Positions 52,841 through 61,620 of a stretch of DNA of 64,000 nucleotides are shown piece by piece (position 1 is the first letter of the stretch; every line of letters starts with the position of its first letter). The notes under the pieces are model-generated. The model worked only from the letters and a program-made list of their open reading frames with translations, had not been told where the DNA came from and did no database searches. The stretch comes from Spartinivicinus ruber (GTDB lineage: Bacteria; Pseudomonadota; Gammaproteobacteria; Pseudomonadales; Zooshikellaceae), in contig NZ_CP048878.1 in NCBI RefSeq assembly GCF_011009015.1, positions 370,501 to 434,500 of the forward strand, given 5' to 3'. The position numbers and the translations under genes were made by a program.

Positions 52841-54748
52841 GTGGCAGATTTGGCAAAGGTTGGGGATAAACATAGTTGTCCTCTCTGTGGTGATAATACA
52901 GTTGTAGAGGGTTCCACAAGCACGCTTGTAGACGGCCTCCCAGTTGCCCGAGTTGGCGATAAGACAGCTTGCGGTGCAACCATCGTGACAGGCCTCGGTT
53001 GGCTGAACGTTGATAATAAGCCAGTTGCAGTACTTGGCAGCGTTACGAGTCATGGCGGCGTCATTGAGGCCAGCTCTACGGCTCGTGCGGGTGCTCCTGG
53101 CGGTAGCGGAATATCTCCAACAGACTTTAACCGTGTTGCTTTCCAGGGCATGAAGTACGGCTTTCAGCGGGACCCAGAAAGACCAGAGTTAGACGGCAAT
53201 AAGGGTATGCATTACTTCGGTAACATGGACTCTTCAGGTCTTGGGTTTAACGCTGCGGTTAACAATGGGACTATTCAAGGCGAAGTAAAGAAGGAGCAGG
53301 AGAAGCCCAAGAACTGGGTAAAAATACAACTCGTAGACCAGAACGAAAAGGGAATGGCTGGTGAGGTCTACGTTGTCAAAGACGCTGCTAGTGGCCAGCC
53401 CCTTGATACTGGCTACTTAGGTAAACATGGCAGCAAACACATTCCCCTCCCTGAGCACGTCAAGCAAGTTACCGTTGAATACCCTGAAATAGAACCATAC
53501 GACCAGTACGATATGCACTTAGCCCGTCGCCCTGGTGAAAGTGATGTGTCCTATGCCAAAAGGATACAGGAGCAGGGTAATAAAGCCTTACAAATTAAAG
53601 ACCCAAAAGCCCGGATATTGCGCTTAGAGCAGATTCATAGCGCCCTACTAACTGACCAAGGTATTAGCAGCCCCATTGATACCGCTAGCCCAACAAAAGG
53701 TGACATAAGATGGCTGACGTATATTCAAGGGCTTAAACCTGAAGCCTGGGGTTATCCTGGCATTCCCATATTAAGACGAAGTGAGACACAGCCTCAAAAG
53801 GATATGGCTGGGGAAGACTGGGCCATTATGCATGGTGGTGGAGCTTCGGGTTTATATGTTGGTCCTGATAGCCACATGTACGACAGGGGCGAAGCTGTCA
53901 GGCAAGGGCTAAGAAGAGATGCCAGTGACAATAATCCCCAGCTAAACCAGTTAGTCTACATTAAAAAACTCATAGCTCAGTATGGTCCTGATGCAGCTAT
54001 GCAGGAAGCCCGAGAGACTGGGAATGTGGTAGGCATGGCTGCTGAAATGGGAGCTTTAGGTGGAGCTATTGGGTCTACCCGAGGCAGGGGGAAAGGCGAT
54101 AAAAAAGGGAGAAATAGCTATACTCGGGATGGGCTAAGCATTGAGGGGGACACTAAAAAGCTTATCCGGGAGCAGGTTTTCACCTATAAAAATAATCCTG
54201 GCTATGAACTTAGACCGTCCAAAAATCCCTCTAAAAGACGGTATCACAAGCGTGTGACACCACAACCTAGAAAGTATAAATTTGACTTTGAAAACATGGT
54301 GTTTAGGGATGTTAAAGGCAACCCAGTACCTTTGAGCAAAGTTAAAGAGCAAGTGTTTAGCTCTATGTCGAAAGCCAGGAGGCGTCTAAAATTCCCGACA
54401 GAAGGCGAACACACATTAGCTAGGCTAGAGACCAGTGAGATGGTTTTGCTGGGAAGAAGTAGCAAAGCATCACGCAACAGGCAACCTGTCACTATTAAGG
54501 TTAACGCTCAAACAAGGACACATGCTGAAGGCGAAGTATTTCAGCGTCTAGCGAATAAAGGAGTAAGGCAAGATGAAGCTGTGTTGTTTGTTGATAGAGG
54601 GTTGTGTAAAGCTTGTGGTAAAAAAGGTGGTGTAGGTTCCCTTATGAGAGCTGCGGGCTTGAAAAGAGTTATAGCAATAACACCAGAAGGTACTTTTATT
54701 ATTACTGCTAAGCAGCCCTCTAAACCGGTTCCAGTTGAAATTAAGTGA
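52841..54748 (+). CDS. PAAR-domain polymorphic toxin with deaminase-like C-terminus
   Basis: GTG 52841 follows AAGGAAG ideally (VADLAKVGDKHSCPLCG); a TTG 21 bases upstream is possible. It has 635 residues. N-terminal PAAR repeats (GDKHSCP, VEGSTSTLVDGLPVARVGDK, GVIEASSTARAGAPGG) cap a type VI secretion spike. The middle is a linker; residues about 340-410 hold EDWAIMHGGGASGLYVGPDS. The last about 100 residues look like a cytidine-deaminase-fold toxin: zinc motif H561-A-E563 and C589-KA-C592, with VLFVDRGLCKACGKKGG. The order resembles DddA/SCP1.201-like deaminases, which edit DNA or nucleotides. An Imm1-like gene follows within about 10 bases. Confidence 0.82.
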   Translation: MADLAKVGDKHSCPLCGDNTVVEGSTSTLVDGLPVARVGDKTACGATIVTGLGWLNVDNKPVAVLGSVTSHGGVIEASSTARAGAPGGSGISPTDFNRVAFQGMKYGFQRDPERPELDGNKGMHYFGNMDSSGLGFNAAVNNGTIQGEVKKEQEKPKNWVKIQLVDQNEKGMAGEVYVVKDAASGQPLDTGYLGKHGSKHIPLPEHVKQVTVEYPEIEPYDQYDMHLARRPGESDVSYAKRIQEQGNKALQIKDPKARILRLEQIHSALLTDQGISSPIDTASPTKGDIRWLTYIQGLKPEAWGYPGIPILRRSETQPQKDMAGEDWAIMHGGGASGLYVGPDSHMYDRGEAVRQGLRRDASDNNPQLNQLVYIKKLIAQYGPDAAMQEARETGNVVGMAAEMGALGGAIGSTRGRGKGDKKGRNSYTRDGLSIEGDTKKLIREQVFTYKNNPGYELRPSKNPSKRRYHKRVTPQPRKYKFDFENMVFRDVKGNPVPLSKVKEQVFSSMSKARRRLKFPTEGEHTLARLETSEMVLLGRSSKASRNRQPVTIKVNAQTRTHAEGEVFQRLANKGVRQDEAVLFVDRGLCKACGKKGGVGSLMRAAGLKRVIAITPEGTFIITAKQPSKPVPVEIK

Positions 54749-54756
54749 GAGTGAAC

Positions 54757-55143
54757 ATGATGGAATTATCTACAGATAATCGACAAGGTGTTAATGCAAA
54801 TTTAAATGAGCTACAGAACCCTTCTTGGATAGATGTAGAACAGGCGATTAAGGCTTTGAATGGACAGAACCATACTGAGGTCTTGCTTGATATTGGACCC
54901 AGCTATATATCAGTATGTGGTGGTAGCAAAGGTTATTTTGTTTACATTTATACAGAAGATGAAAGAAATTTAATATTAGAAGAAGGACAGAAATTTTCAG
55001 GTCTTATTGAGTTAGTAACTGCGGGTAATTCTTGCGACTATCCAGCAAAACAAGTTGTTGCTTTAGACCACGCTTTAGCTGCTGCCAAGACATTCTATGC
55101 GAAAGGCATAGCTGACCCTAAATTCTCTTGGTTGGAAGACTAG
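54757..55143 (+). CDS. Imm1-like immunity protein
   Basis: The frame opens at GTG 54745, overlapping the toxin stop; the ATG at 54757 (MMELSTDNRQGVNANL) is a fair start, giving 128 residues. The pattern SWIDVEQAIKALNGQNHTEV, LLDIGPSYISVCGGSKGYFV, YIYTEDERNLILEEGQK resembles Imm1, a family that often neutralises deaminase toxins. It sits directly after the toxin gene, the usual place. Specific pairing is inferred. Confidence 0.7.
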   Translation: MMELSTDNRQGVNANLNELQNPSWIDVEQAIKALNGQNHTEVLLDIGPSYISVCGGSKGYFVYIYTEDERNLILEEGQKFSGLIELVTAGNSCDYPAKQVVALDHALAAAKTFYAKGIADPKFSWLED

Positions 55144-55149
55144 TTTTGT

Positions 55150-55698
55150 ATGTCTTTAATACTTGAATGCTATGAAACATCAGGCTTGTTAATTGCTGAC
55201 ATGCAGTTCTTTGCTGGTTGGGAAATAGGGGATTATTTCACATATGATTTAAATGTAGCCTTAGATATAGAGGGTGATAGTGAAATCATTTTTGATTTTA
55301 GTGAAGCAGACCAGGCGAAACCATGGTCTGTTGTTTGGCAAAGAGAAACTAAAAGGTTAGTTGATAGCGTAAATAAAGGAGAATATTCATTCTTTCTTTT
55401 ACCTACAGGTGATTATAACTTAGATATTACCTCACAAATATCCAGACAAGGTGATGCACAGATAACCCATAATTTAAGGGTTGTTTCTGGTGAAATAGGC
55501 TTTATTGAAGCTGCTGGAGCGCTAGAAACCTTTTATTCAAGAGAACCAATCCCATTTATTTACAAAAAACCACTTCCTAATGGTATTTACTCAGTTACCT
55601 ATAATATTTTTCGGGACACAAAAAATATTGAAGTAACAATTCAACCAGTAGCAGGACAAGCAAAGTTAATTGACTCATTGCAGAATCCTTTCCAATAG
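55150..55698 (+). CDS. hypothetical protein next to toxin-immunity pair
   Basis: The protein has 182 residues without a signal peptide (MSLILECYETSGLLIADMQF). It is strand-rich: AGWEIGDYFTYDLNVALDIE, SEIIFDFSEADQAKPWSVVW, and GEIGFIEAAGALETFYSREP. I do not recognise a family. It starts 6 bases after the Imm1-like stop, so it is in the same transcript; a second immunity factor or accessory is possible. Confidence 0.6.
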   Translation: MSLILECYETSGLLIADMQFFAGWEIGDYFTYDLNVALDIEGDSEIIFDFSEADQAKPWSVVWQRETKRLVDSVNKGEYSFFLLPTGDYNLDITSQISRQGDAQITHNLRVVSGEIGFIEAAGALETFYSREPIPFIYKKPLPNGIYSVTYNIFRDTKNIEVTIQPVAGQAKLIDSLQNPFQ

Positions 55699-55985
55699 CT
55701 GTTAGCTCCACTTTAGGCCCCTCAAGATTAAATGAGGGAGCCTAAATTATTTATCTCATAAACATAATATTTGACCTTATTTCTAAGCTTACATTCTTTA
55801 CATTATTTACATTTGTCTTCTTTTTGTTTGCATTTACACACCCTTTATCATACCAATTTCAAAGATGGAAGTACGGGAATTACTCTTTTTTGTAAATGCC
55901 TTTTCGTATAACAATATCGATGACGTTTTAACCTACTCAAACAATTAAGAATAATTTTCAACAAGAAGTACTCCTAGGGGGAGTT

Positions 55986-56645
55986 ATGAAAAAAGCTGTA
56001 TTAGCTGTTGCTGTAGTGTCAGCCTTTGCTGTACCTGCCTTTGCGGAAACTAATTTAAATCCTTTTGAAGATAGTAAAAGCGGTTTTTACCTAGGTCTCG
56101 GTCTAGGTGCTGCTGATTATGATGACTCTTTCAGTACGGCCAAAGACAGAGCTAGCAACGTTGGTGGTACTTTAAAATATACGGAACGCGATGGCATATG
56201 GAAAGTATTTACCGGATATCGTGTTAATAAATATTTCGGTGTAGAAGCTAGTTATAACAGTTTAGGAAATCCTGAAGCAGACTTTTATCCTAATGGCAGT
56301 AACGCTGTTGTAGAAACTGAAGCAGAAATTAAAGGTTATGGTGTTAAAGCTATAGGCTATTATCCAATTAATAACAGCTTTGAATTACAAGCAAGTGTGG
56401 GTGCTTTAAAGTGGAAAGCTGAGGAAGAAACTAAAGTAGCAGTCGGAGCTAGCTCTAATAAAATTGACTCCAAGTCAGAGAAAGGCACGAGCTTAACGGT
56501 TGGTCTAGGAGCTAATTATAACCTAACTAAAAATATCGCTTTTGGTCTTCAGTGGGAGCGCATCAATGATGTAGGTGATAAAGAGCTATTGTTCGGTGAA
56601 ACTGACATCGACACCTACACTTTATCAGCTCAATACAAGTTCTAA
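55986..56645 (+). CDS. outer membrane beta-barrel protein (porin-like)
   Basis: The protein has 219 residues with signal peptide KKAVLAVAVVSAFAVPAFAE, cut after AFA. The mature part has alternating amphipathic strands: SGFYLGLGLGAADYDDSF, IWKVFTGYRVNKYFGVEASY, GYYPINNSFELQASVGALKW, LTVGLGANYNLTKNIAFGLQ and the final TLSAQYKF, with the terminal Phe typical of outer membrane barrels. It resembles OmpW/OmpA-type 8-strand barrels. Its own strong ribosome site AGGGGGAG and terminator show an independent unit. Confidence 0.85.
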   Translation: MKKAVLAVAVVSAFAVPAFAETNLNPFEDSKSGFYLGLGLGAADYDDSFSTAKDRASNVGGTLKYTERDGIWKVFTGYRVNKYFGVEASYNSLGNPEADFYPNGSNAVVETEAEIKGYGVKAIGYYPINNSFELQASVGALKWKAEEETKVAVGASSNKIDSKSEKGTSLTVGLGANYNLTKNIAFGLQWERINDVGDKELLFGETDIDTYTLSAQYKF

Positions 56646-56671
56646 TTCAAGTCTTGTATGAATTACATTAA

Positions 56672-56696
56672 GGGCGCTAAACAAAGCGCTCTTTTT
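56672..56696 (+). terminator. terminator of outer membrane barrel gene
   Basis: GGGCGCT/AGCGCTC form a 7-bp stem (one G-U) with loop AAACAA, followed by TTTTT. It lies 25 bases after the stop and faces the convergent integrase gene. Confidence 0.85.
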
Positions 56697-56719
56697 GTAT
56701 ATATCAATCAATACTTATC

Positions 56720-58051
56720 TCACAAATTCATACAAAAGTTTCTTACCTCTATTTTCTGTAAGCTTGCATTAAGCACCCTTAAACTAAACCCAGAACCGTA
56801 AATGCCATGTGTCACATCACCTTGCGTGTGTCCTAATAGAGCCTTGATATGCTCGCTAGGCACGCCTGATTCAACCGCTAAGTCACGGAAGGTATGCCGG
56901 AAGCTGTGGAACACTTTAGAGGGACCAAAGCCAAGACGCTGTTTAAATCGGGTAAACCATTTAGTGACATTCTTGCCGTATTTCCCACTCACTTTATTTA
57001 ATTGGAAGAGCTGCTGTCCTTGTCTTGTAGCTAAATAGTCGAGAAAGCCAAGGCTTAGGACCTCACAGTGAAGGGGTATTTTTCTAGCTGAGTTTTCATT
57101 TTTTAATTGATTATTTTCCTCGCCGTGAATGTGCAAATAATAAATGCCTTCTTCCTGCTTAACATCACTCGCGCTAAGCTGTGCCAGCTCTTCAAGACGT
57201 GCTCCCGTGTAAAGGGCTAAAATAGGTAACCAATATTGCCACTCACAATTATATTTTTTCTCCTTAAACAGTGGCTGACTGAAGATGAGCTTTAAATCAT
57301 CCTGATTAAATGACAGCTTTTTCGTTGTGGTCTTCTTGCCCTTGGGTGATAGGCCAGATAGTGGATTAGCCTTGATATATTTACGCTGGGCAAGCCAATT
57401 AAAAAAGACATTCATTCGTGTAAAATGATTCTTAGCGGTTCTAGCAGAGATAGTAGGGGAGTTGCGCTTAGCTAACTCTTTCAAGCTGAGCTTAGCGTTA
57501 GGGCCTACAGCTCTCCGCTGGGGATATGTAAGCAGCCCTTGGCTGTATTTATTGGCTAAGGCGTTATTCACCTTTGCAGGGACCACATCACCAACCAAGT
57601 CAATTAAGGCCTTAAATGCCGTGTAATAATCTTCCTTGGCTTTGTGTCCCCATTCAGTAGCTACTTTTTCAGTTTCAAATTGGATATACAACACTGACAG
57701 GGTAGTTATTTTCGGTTTAGTTTTTTCCTGATTTAATTCTCCTTGCCTAGGCTTAAATTGCCTTGTTCCCAAGCTTTCATAGGCTTTGTGTTTCTTATTT
57801 ATGAAGGATTTAAGAAAGATATCAAGCTGCTCTAAGATGGCTAATTTTCGTTCTAGTTTCTTTTCTGACTTTATCTCATCTATGGCTGCATTGATTGCCC
57901 CACGCAACGTAGCCGCTCTAGTACGGGCTTCAGTCTTTGTCTTGGTCCCTAGCGATAGCTGTAATTCTCCCTTGCAAAATAAGTATCTTAGTTCCATTGG
58001 TATGACCTTTCGGAAGTAAAATGTACCATTTCGAGTGCGTAGGTAGTCCAC
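56720..58051 (-). CDS. tyrosine integrase of the island
   Basis: The GTG at 58051 (AGGTGAG upstream) gives 443 residues. The N-terminus is a DUF6538-type arm-binding domain (YLRTRNGTFYFRKVIPMELR, LSLGTKTKTEARTRAATLRG), followed by a SAM-like core-binding domain. The catalytic domain has YTGARLEELAQLSASDV (Arg), FHSFRHTFRDLAVESGVPSE (HxxR), ALLGHTQGDVTHGIYG (His and Tyr). It lies about 110 bases from attR, transcribed inwards, next to arm-type repeats. It should catalyse integration at tRNA-Leu(CAG). Confidence 0.95.
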   Translation of the reverse strand: MDYLRTRNGTFYFRKVIPMELRYLFCKGELQLSLGTKTKTEARTRAATLRGAINAAIDEIKSEKKLERKLAILEQLDIFLKSFINKKHKAYESLGTRQFKPRQGELNQEKTKPKITTLSVLYIQFETEKVATEWGHKAKEDYYTAFKALIDLVGDVVPAKVNNALANKYSQGLLTYPQRRAVGPNAKLSLKELAKRNSPTISARTAKNHFTRMNVFFNWLAQRKYIKANPLSGLSPKGKKTTTKKLSFNQDDLKLIFSQPLFKEKKYNCEWQYWLPILALYTGARLEELAQLSASDVKQEEGIYYLHIHGEENNQLKNENSARKIPLHCEVLSLGFLDYLATRQGQQLFQLNKVSGKYGKNVTKWFTRFKQRLGFGPSKVFHSFRHTFRDLAVESGVPSEHIKALLGHTQGDVTHGIYGSGFSLRVLNASLQKIEVRNFCMNL

Positions 58052-58063
58052 ATCTCACCTCGG

Positions 58064-58099
58064 TTTTGTACCATCTCGACTCTCAGTTTTGGTACAAAA
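58064..58099 (+). promoter_or_regulatory. integrase arm-type sites, right end
   Basis: TTTTGTACCA at 58064-58073 and its inverted copy TGGTACAAAA at 58090-58099, with a half site TGTACCA near 58021, lie between the integrase start and attR. The same decamer occurs twice near attL. Confidence 0.6.
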
Positions 58100-58162
58100 G
58101 GGGTAAACAGTTTCATATCTGGGAATAACGCATAGTATTTACTAACCGTGAACAAGCCGCCC

Positions 58163-58230
58163 TTGGTAGACACGCTGTCTTCAGGTGGCAGTGCCTTCGG
58201 GCGTGGGAGTTCGAGTCTCCCCTTCGGCAC
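58163..58230 (+). repeat. right attachment repeat (attR) of the island
   Basis: 68 bases identical to the 3' part of tRNA-Leu at 39518-39585. The first about 15 bases of the tRNA and the CCA end are missing here, so it is not a second functional tRNA. It marks the right boundary. Confidence 0.93.
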
Positions 58231-58359
58231 ATGCTATGGATAATTTATTTTGCATGTGCCTGAGTCAGTTAGTCTGGCATTGAAGGGGATAGGGTTATTT
58301 GGAATGGGATATAGGATAAAAAGTTTAAATTATTTCATATTCAATAAACAAATTAAAAA

Positions 58360-58701
58360 TTACCAGGCAAGGCTCCTGACAGCTTGGCTCATATCAAAGT
58401 AATTTTCAATTGCCCCTAAATTAATCTGTCCTTTTTGCTGGTGAAGCTCATTGATTCCGAAGTGTTCAATAATAGCCTTCACCACGCGGCTTGTGATTAC
58501 GGCTTGGTATGTACAGATGTATTTCCCGCTACACTCATCGTTAAAATCATATGTATAATGTGTACGTCCCGTTAATCTTAAATTGTCATTCGCACTGGGC
58601 CAAATAGTCAAATTAATAAAGCCTGAACGCTGCTTAGCTCTCCAGCGAAACTCATGTCCATCAACCACTATTTTTCTACTACCTTTTGCATTAAGCGCCA
58701 T
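58360..58701 (-). CDS. hypothetical protein, nucleic-acid-type fold unclear
   Basis: The protein has 113 residues (MALNAKGSRKIVVDGHEFRW ... VRSLAW). It is basic at the start, strand-rich (RSGFINLTIWPSANDNLRLT, GKYICTYQAVITSRVVKAII) with a helical end. No family is recognised. It is co-directional with the small gene 21 bases upstream. It lies just outside attR, so it belongs to the host or an older element. Confidence 0.55.
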   Translation of the reverse strand: MALNAKGSRKIVVDGHEFRWRAKQRSGFINLTIWPSANDNLRLTGRTHYTYDFNDECSGKYICTYQAVITSRVVKAIIEHFGINELHQQKGQINLGAIENYFDMSQAVRSLAW

Positions 58702-58721
58702 TTGTTTTTCTCCTTTTCCAA

Positions 58722-58979
58722 TTAAATAAAAGTATCTGAATAAGGCTCAGCAGCTACTTGATAATCGTCTTCATAAACAATGTAGCCAGGCCTTTCGGTC
58801 CGTGTCTGTGTTACTGCAATATCTCTTGACTCAAGAATTGCAGCTATTTTTCTCATTTGCTTGATGTGCTTAATGGCTGTGTCCTTGAACCAGGATAAAG
58901 CGACGAAGCGTGCATTAGGCTTTTTGGATTTAGCTAGCCATGTTGGCGCATCTAAATTATCGTTAAACCAACTAAGCAC
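58722..58979 (-). CDS. hypothetical protein, possibly 5' incomplete
   Basis: From GTG 58979 there are 85 residues (LSWFNDNLDAPTWLAKSKKP ... AAEPYSDTFI). The frame upstream stays open for about 20 more codons (IYQLINDKELFEYEEQEAKA) that look like protein but have no start codon before a stop near 59042. The gene may therefore be truncated at its 5' end. No family recognised. Confidence 0.5.
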   Translation of the reverse strand: MLSWFNDNLDAPTWLAKSKKPNARFVALSWFKDTAIKHIKQMRKIAAILESRDIAVTQTRTERPGYIVYEDDYQVAAEPYSDTFI

Positions 58980-59630
58980 AGCTTTAGCTTCTTGCTCTTC
59001 ATATTCGAATAATTCCTTGTCGTTAATAAGTTGATAAATAGCTTAAAAAAGACCACTACTATGGCATGAGCAGTCATCTTTCAGGTGTATGCTAAAACGG
59101 ATATACATAGCAAAGCACAGCTACAGTAGTCCCTCATGGGGCTCAGTAGCTTCCTCTAAATATAATTTTTAAGACGCACAGGCACAGCAGCTCAACAGAT
59201 AAAGCTCTGCAAACCTATGAAGAAAGAAATAGGAACTAGTGCTGAGGTAATCAGCTAGTTACCCAGAGGAACTGGGGTCAGATAAAAAATGTTTTGTAGG
59301 CGTGTAACAACATTGTTCTGTCCAGGTATAGAGCTATTTACTTACTATGAGGTGCGCATTGTACAACGTTATTTTATTGAGCGCTATAGCTAGTCTTTGT
59401 CTTGGATTTGAGATTGATAAATGATACCTGTGTAGAAACTTGGACCTCCTACCTTCAACCATTCAGTCATCTCTCTCATTTAAGCATTTAGGGAACTATA
59501 TTGGTAGTGAGTGTTAACTAGTATTAAATTTAGCTGAACATTAATTAGACTCTCTGCTTATATTTCTGGACAAGATCTGTCGTATCCGTTAATACATACC
59601 CTGCTTGAAATAAAAAGGAGTAATAATTCA
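58980..59630. other. gene-free stretch right of the island
   Basis: No supported gene. The last about 90 bases (59541-59630) match, with changes, the upstream region of the island gene at 43450 read in reverse, including TCTGGACAA and TATCCGTTAATACATACC. Earlier parts hold a fragment reading ACTGGGGTCAGATAAAAAAT that resembles edges of REP-transposase elements, but nothing more can be supported. Confidence 0.45.
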
Positions 59631-60008
59631 ATGACGACAGATACAGGCAAGATAAGTACAGCTGATATAAAGCTGAATCCTGATATGGATGAGGTTGGCA
59701 ATCTTGGCATGTGGTCCCTCCTTAATTCAATCAAGTCACACGACAAGAGTAGTTTAGAGCCTGAAGTCTGGCTAGACGGACCTGGAGGGGAGCTTATAGC
59801 CGCTTCAGCAGAGTACTTACCCTTGGATTACCTAATTCACTATGAGGATGAAGAACTAGGAGGACCTGAGCTAGTAAGGAGAGAGTATTATGTAACACCA
59901 GACATTGCTCTTAGCTATGCCTTTTGGTTGTCCCCTGAACTCCATGAGAGCTTATTTAAATGGATGAAGGAATTGTTTGGTAGCACCACTTATACCACCC
60001 ATCATTAA
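59631..60008 (+). CDS. KilA-N C-terminal-like small protein (paralogue 3)
   Basis: The protein has 125 residues from ATG 59631 behind AAGGAG. It closely resembles paralogue 1: MTTDTGKISTADIKLNPDMD, MWSLLNSIKSHDKSSLEPEV, WLDGPGGELIAASAEYLPLD and PDIALSYAFWLSPELHESLF. The upstream 90 bases are also related to those of paralogue 1. It lies outside the island repeat, in the opposite orientation. A GGGGGCAGG...CCCTGTTCCC hairpin follows about 10 bases after the stop. Confidence 0.7.
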   Translation: MTTDTGKISTADIKLNPDMDEVGNLGMWSLLNSIKSHDKSSLEPEVWLDGPGGELIAASAEYLPLDYLIHYEDEELGGPELVRREYYVTPDIALSYAFWLSPELHESLFKWMKELFGSTTYTTHH

Positions 60009-60171
60009 AGAAGGACTAGGGGGCAGGTTTAACCCTGTTCCCTATTGAGTCGACTACAACAAGATGACTCATTGATTGCAAACCAAACAATATTTGTGTG
60101 AGTTATACATTTCTTGATTTTTAAAACACGCTCTAAGGAGATATTAAAAAATATACGCCTTTTGAGGTAAA

Positions 60172-60728
60172 TCATTCCGATATTAAGTAGTCGTTGTATG
60201 GGTAGAGATCGTTTGCTTCACGCTCGGAATTAACAATTGAATAACCCTTTTTTTCCTTGGTTTCATCTATTTGGTTCAGGTCACTTTCATTCAGGTCAGG
60301 ATTAATCTCTTCGCGCAGAATATGTCGGCCATTAACAAAGCGAATGAAAAAATTCTATCTGATAACTTTATTGTTCCTGAAATGCTAACTGGTGAAATAG
60401 CAAGAATAACGGATCTGTTTCTGTCGTTGGGAACAGAACCAACCCATAGATCGCTTAGCAATACATCATGGATAACCTTCTCTTGGTTAGTCACTATAGT
60501 TAAACCATCAAAAAGCATTATTTTTATCTGCTTTAAGTCTTCCACTATTGTGAATAAAAAATCAGTATTTATTGTAATTAACTTTTCTTGAGCAATAGCT
60601 GGATTTTCGCTTTGAAATATCTGGTTATAGTTGTCACCTTGTTCTTGAATAAGATTGACAGCTTGAGCTTGGGTGGGCTGATAAATCATGACTATAAATG
60701 GAAATAAAGAAGCGCGTAATATTTTCAT
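60172..60728 (-). pseudogene. exported protein gene with a frameshift near its end
   Basis: The 5' part from ATG 60728 begins MKILRASLFPFIVMIYQPTQA, a signal peptide, then NLIQEQGDNYNQIFQSENPA and later SGTIKLSDRIFSFALLMADI. In that frame it ends quickly with FCAKRLILT at 60291. One base shift near 60320 opens a longer, protein-like tail LREEINPDLNESDLNQIDET, KEKKGYSIVNSEREANDLYP ending ISE at 60172. The tail's composition and the clean stop suggest that the real gene reached 60172. No family recognised. Confidence 0.5.
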
Positions 60729-60975
60729 ATATCCTCCTTGATAAAAATATTAATGGCTAATTTTTATTGAAAATGATGATGTATATTTTTTAGTTTTAAA
60801 ATATCTAAATAGACATATACCGCCTTGTATTAATCTATCAGTTGTAAGTATAGGAAGAATTGGTTTTCTAAAATTGAAAATAGGTGATGGGTATCACAAG
60901 GTTGATGTATCGATCAGCGATATGCCCAATACATATGGAATATATAAACAGGATTTTTGCTCTATTTTTTCTTGA

Positions 60976-61620
60976 TCACCTTTCGCCTAATGTCATAGAA
61001 GACATGACTTGATTAAAATATTGTTTTGCTTGAGGGTTAAGCTTTACGATAAACAGTCTATCAGTAAACTGTTTGTGAGCAGCCATTATTTTTACCCCTT
61101 CAGATTCACTAAAGGCTACTACTACAGTCCATGGGGCTTTTTTGTATTTTTTTAGCTCAGTATCTTTAGCGGGCATATCTTTTAACCCATACATCACTAC
61201 AGCCGCTTCATAATCGACGGGTAGTTGCTTTGGTAATGCGCTAATAGAAGTATCAAATACATACTCAAAGGCTCTGGTGGTATCCTCCATGGGGTCTGTT
61301 ACATAAAAAGAGAATGCAGAGCCATTTTCAAGCAAGGCAGCAAGACCAGAGTCTGAATCAAAAGAGCGAACGGCTTTATCTGGTGGTGGCAAAATGAATG
61401 TAAATAACAAGTTTCCGTATACCAAACCTTTTGCTTCAACTGATGCAGGCCACTCTGTTGGTTTTGCTATTTTTTGACACTTTGAGATGTCACGACAAAG
61501 CAGGTCTGGAATTTCTTGATTTTGCATTATATCATCAGCCCCACTAGGGCTAGTCAGAAAAGGTAAAAATAAACCTGTTAATAGTTTAGTTATATTAATT
61601 CTTTTATTATTTCTGAGCAT
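60976..61620 (-). CDS. exported hypothetical protein
   Basis: The protein has 214 residues with a signal region NITKLLTGLFLPFLTSPSGA, cut near SGA-DD. The mature part has a Cys pair (LLCRDISKCQKIA), then a strand-rich body: VYGNLLFTFILPPPDKAVRS, SAFSFYVTDPMEDTTRAFEY. It ends LNPQAKQYFNQVMSSMTLGE. I recognise no family. It lies upstream of the frameshifted exported gene on the same strand, 250 bases apart. Confidence 0.6.
   Translation of the reverse strand: MLRNNKRINITKLLTGLFLPFLTSPSGADDIMQNQEIPDLLCRDISKCQKIAKPTEWPASVEAKGLVYGNLLFTFILPPPDKAVRSFDSDSGLAALLENGSAFSFYVTDPMEDTTRAFEYVFDTSISALPKQLPVDYEAAVVMYGLKDMPAKDTELKKYKKAPWTVVVAFSESEGVKIMAAHKQFTDRLFIVKLNPQAKQYFNQVMSSMTLGER

Larger units (their letters stand above)
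39518..58230. mobile_element. integrated genomic island at tRNA-Leu(CAG)
   Basis: The island is about 18.7 kb, bounded by 68-bp direct repeats. It holds a tyrosine integrase at the right end, arm-type sites at both ends, a replication-like gene split by IS630, a serine recombinase, antirepressor-type genes, and cargo (PAAR-deaminase toxin, immunity, Clp-fold protease, PEP-CTERM protein, outer membrane barrel). No phage head, tail or packaging genes and no conjugation genes are seen. It resembles a satellite-type or mobilisable island more than a prophage. Confidence 0.9.

Noticed and set aside
57988..58230. Open frame on the minus strand over attR
   Set aside because: It is the antisense of the tRNA-Leu remnant and the integrase leader; phrases such as GRLELPRPKAL are known products of mis-translated tRNA-Leu.
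58163..58230. Second tRNA-Leu gene
   Set aside because: It lacks the 5' acceptor strand, part of the D arm and the CCA end, so it is only the attachment copy.
39503..58230. Complete prophage
   Set aside because: Antirepressors and an integrase are present but no capsid, tail, terminase or lysis genes are seen.
59260..59300. REP-transposase element edge (GGGGTCAGATAAAAA)
   Set aside because: Only a short phrase resembles such edges; no transposase or hairpin pair is present to support it.
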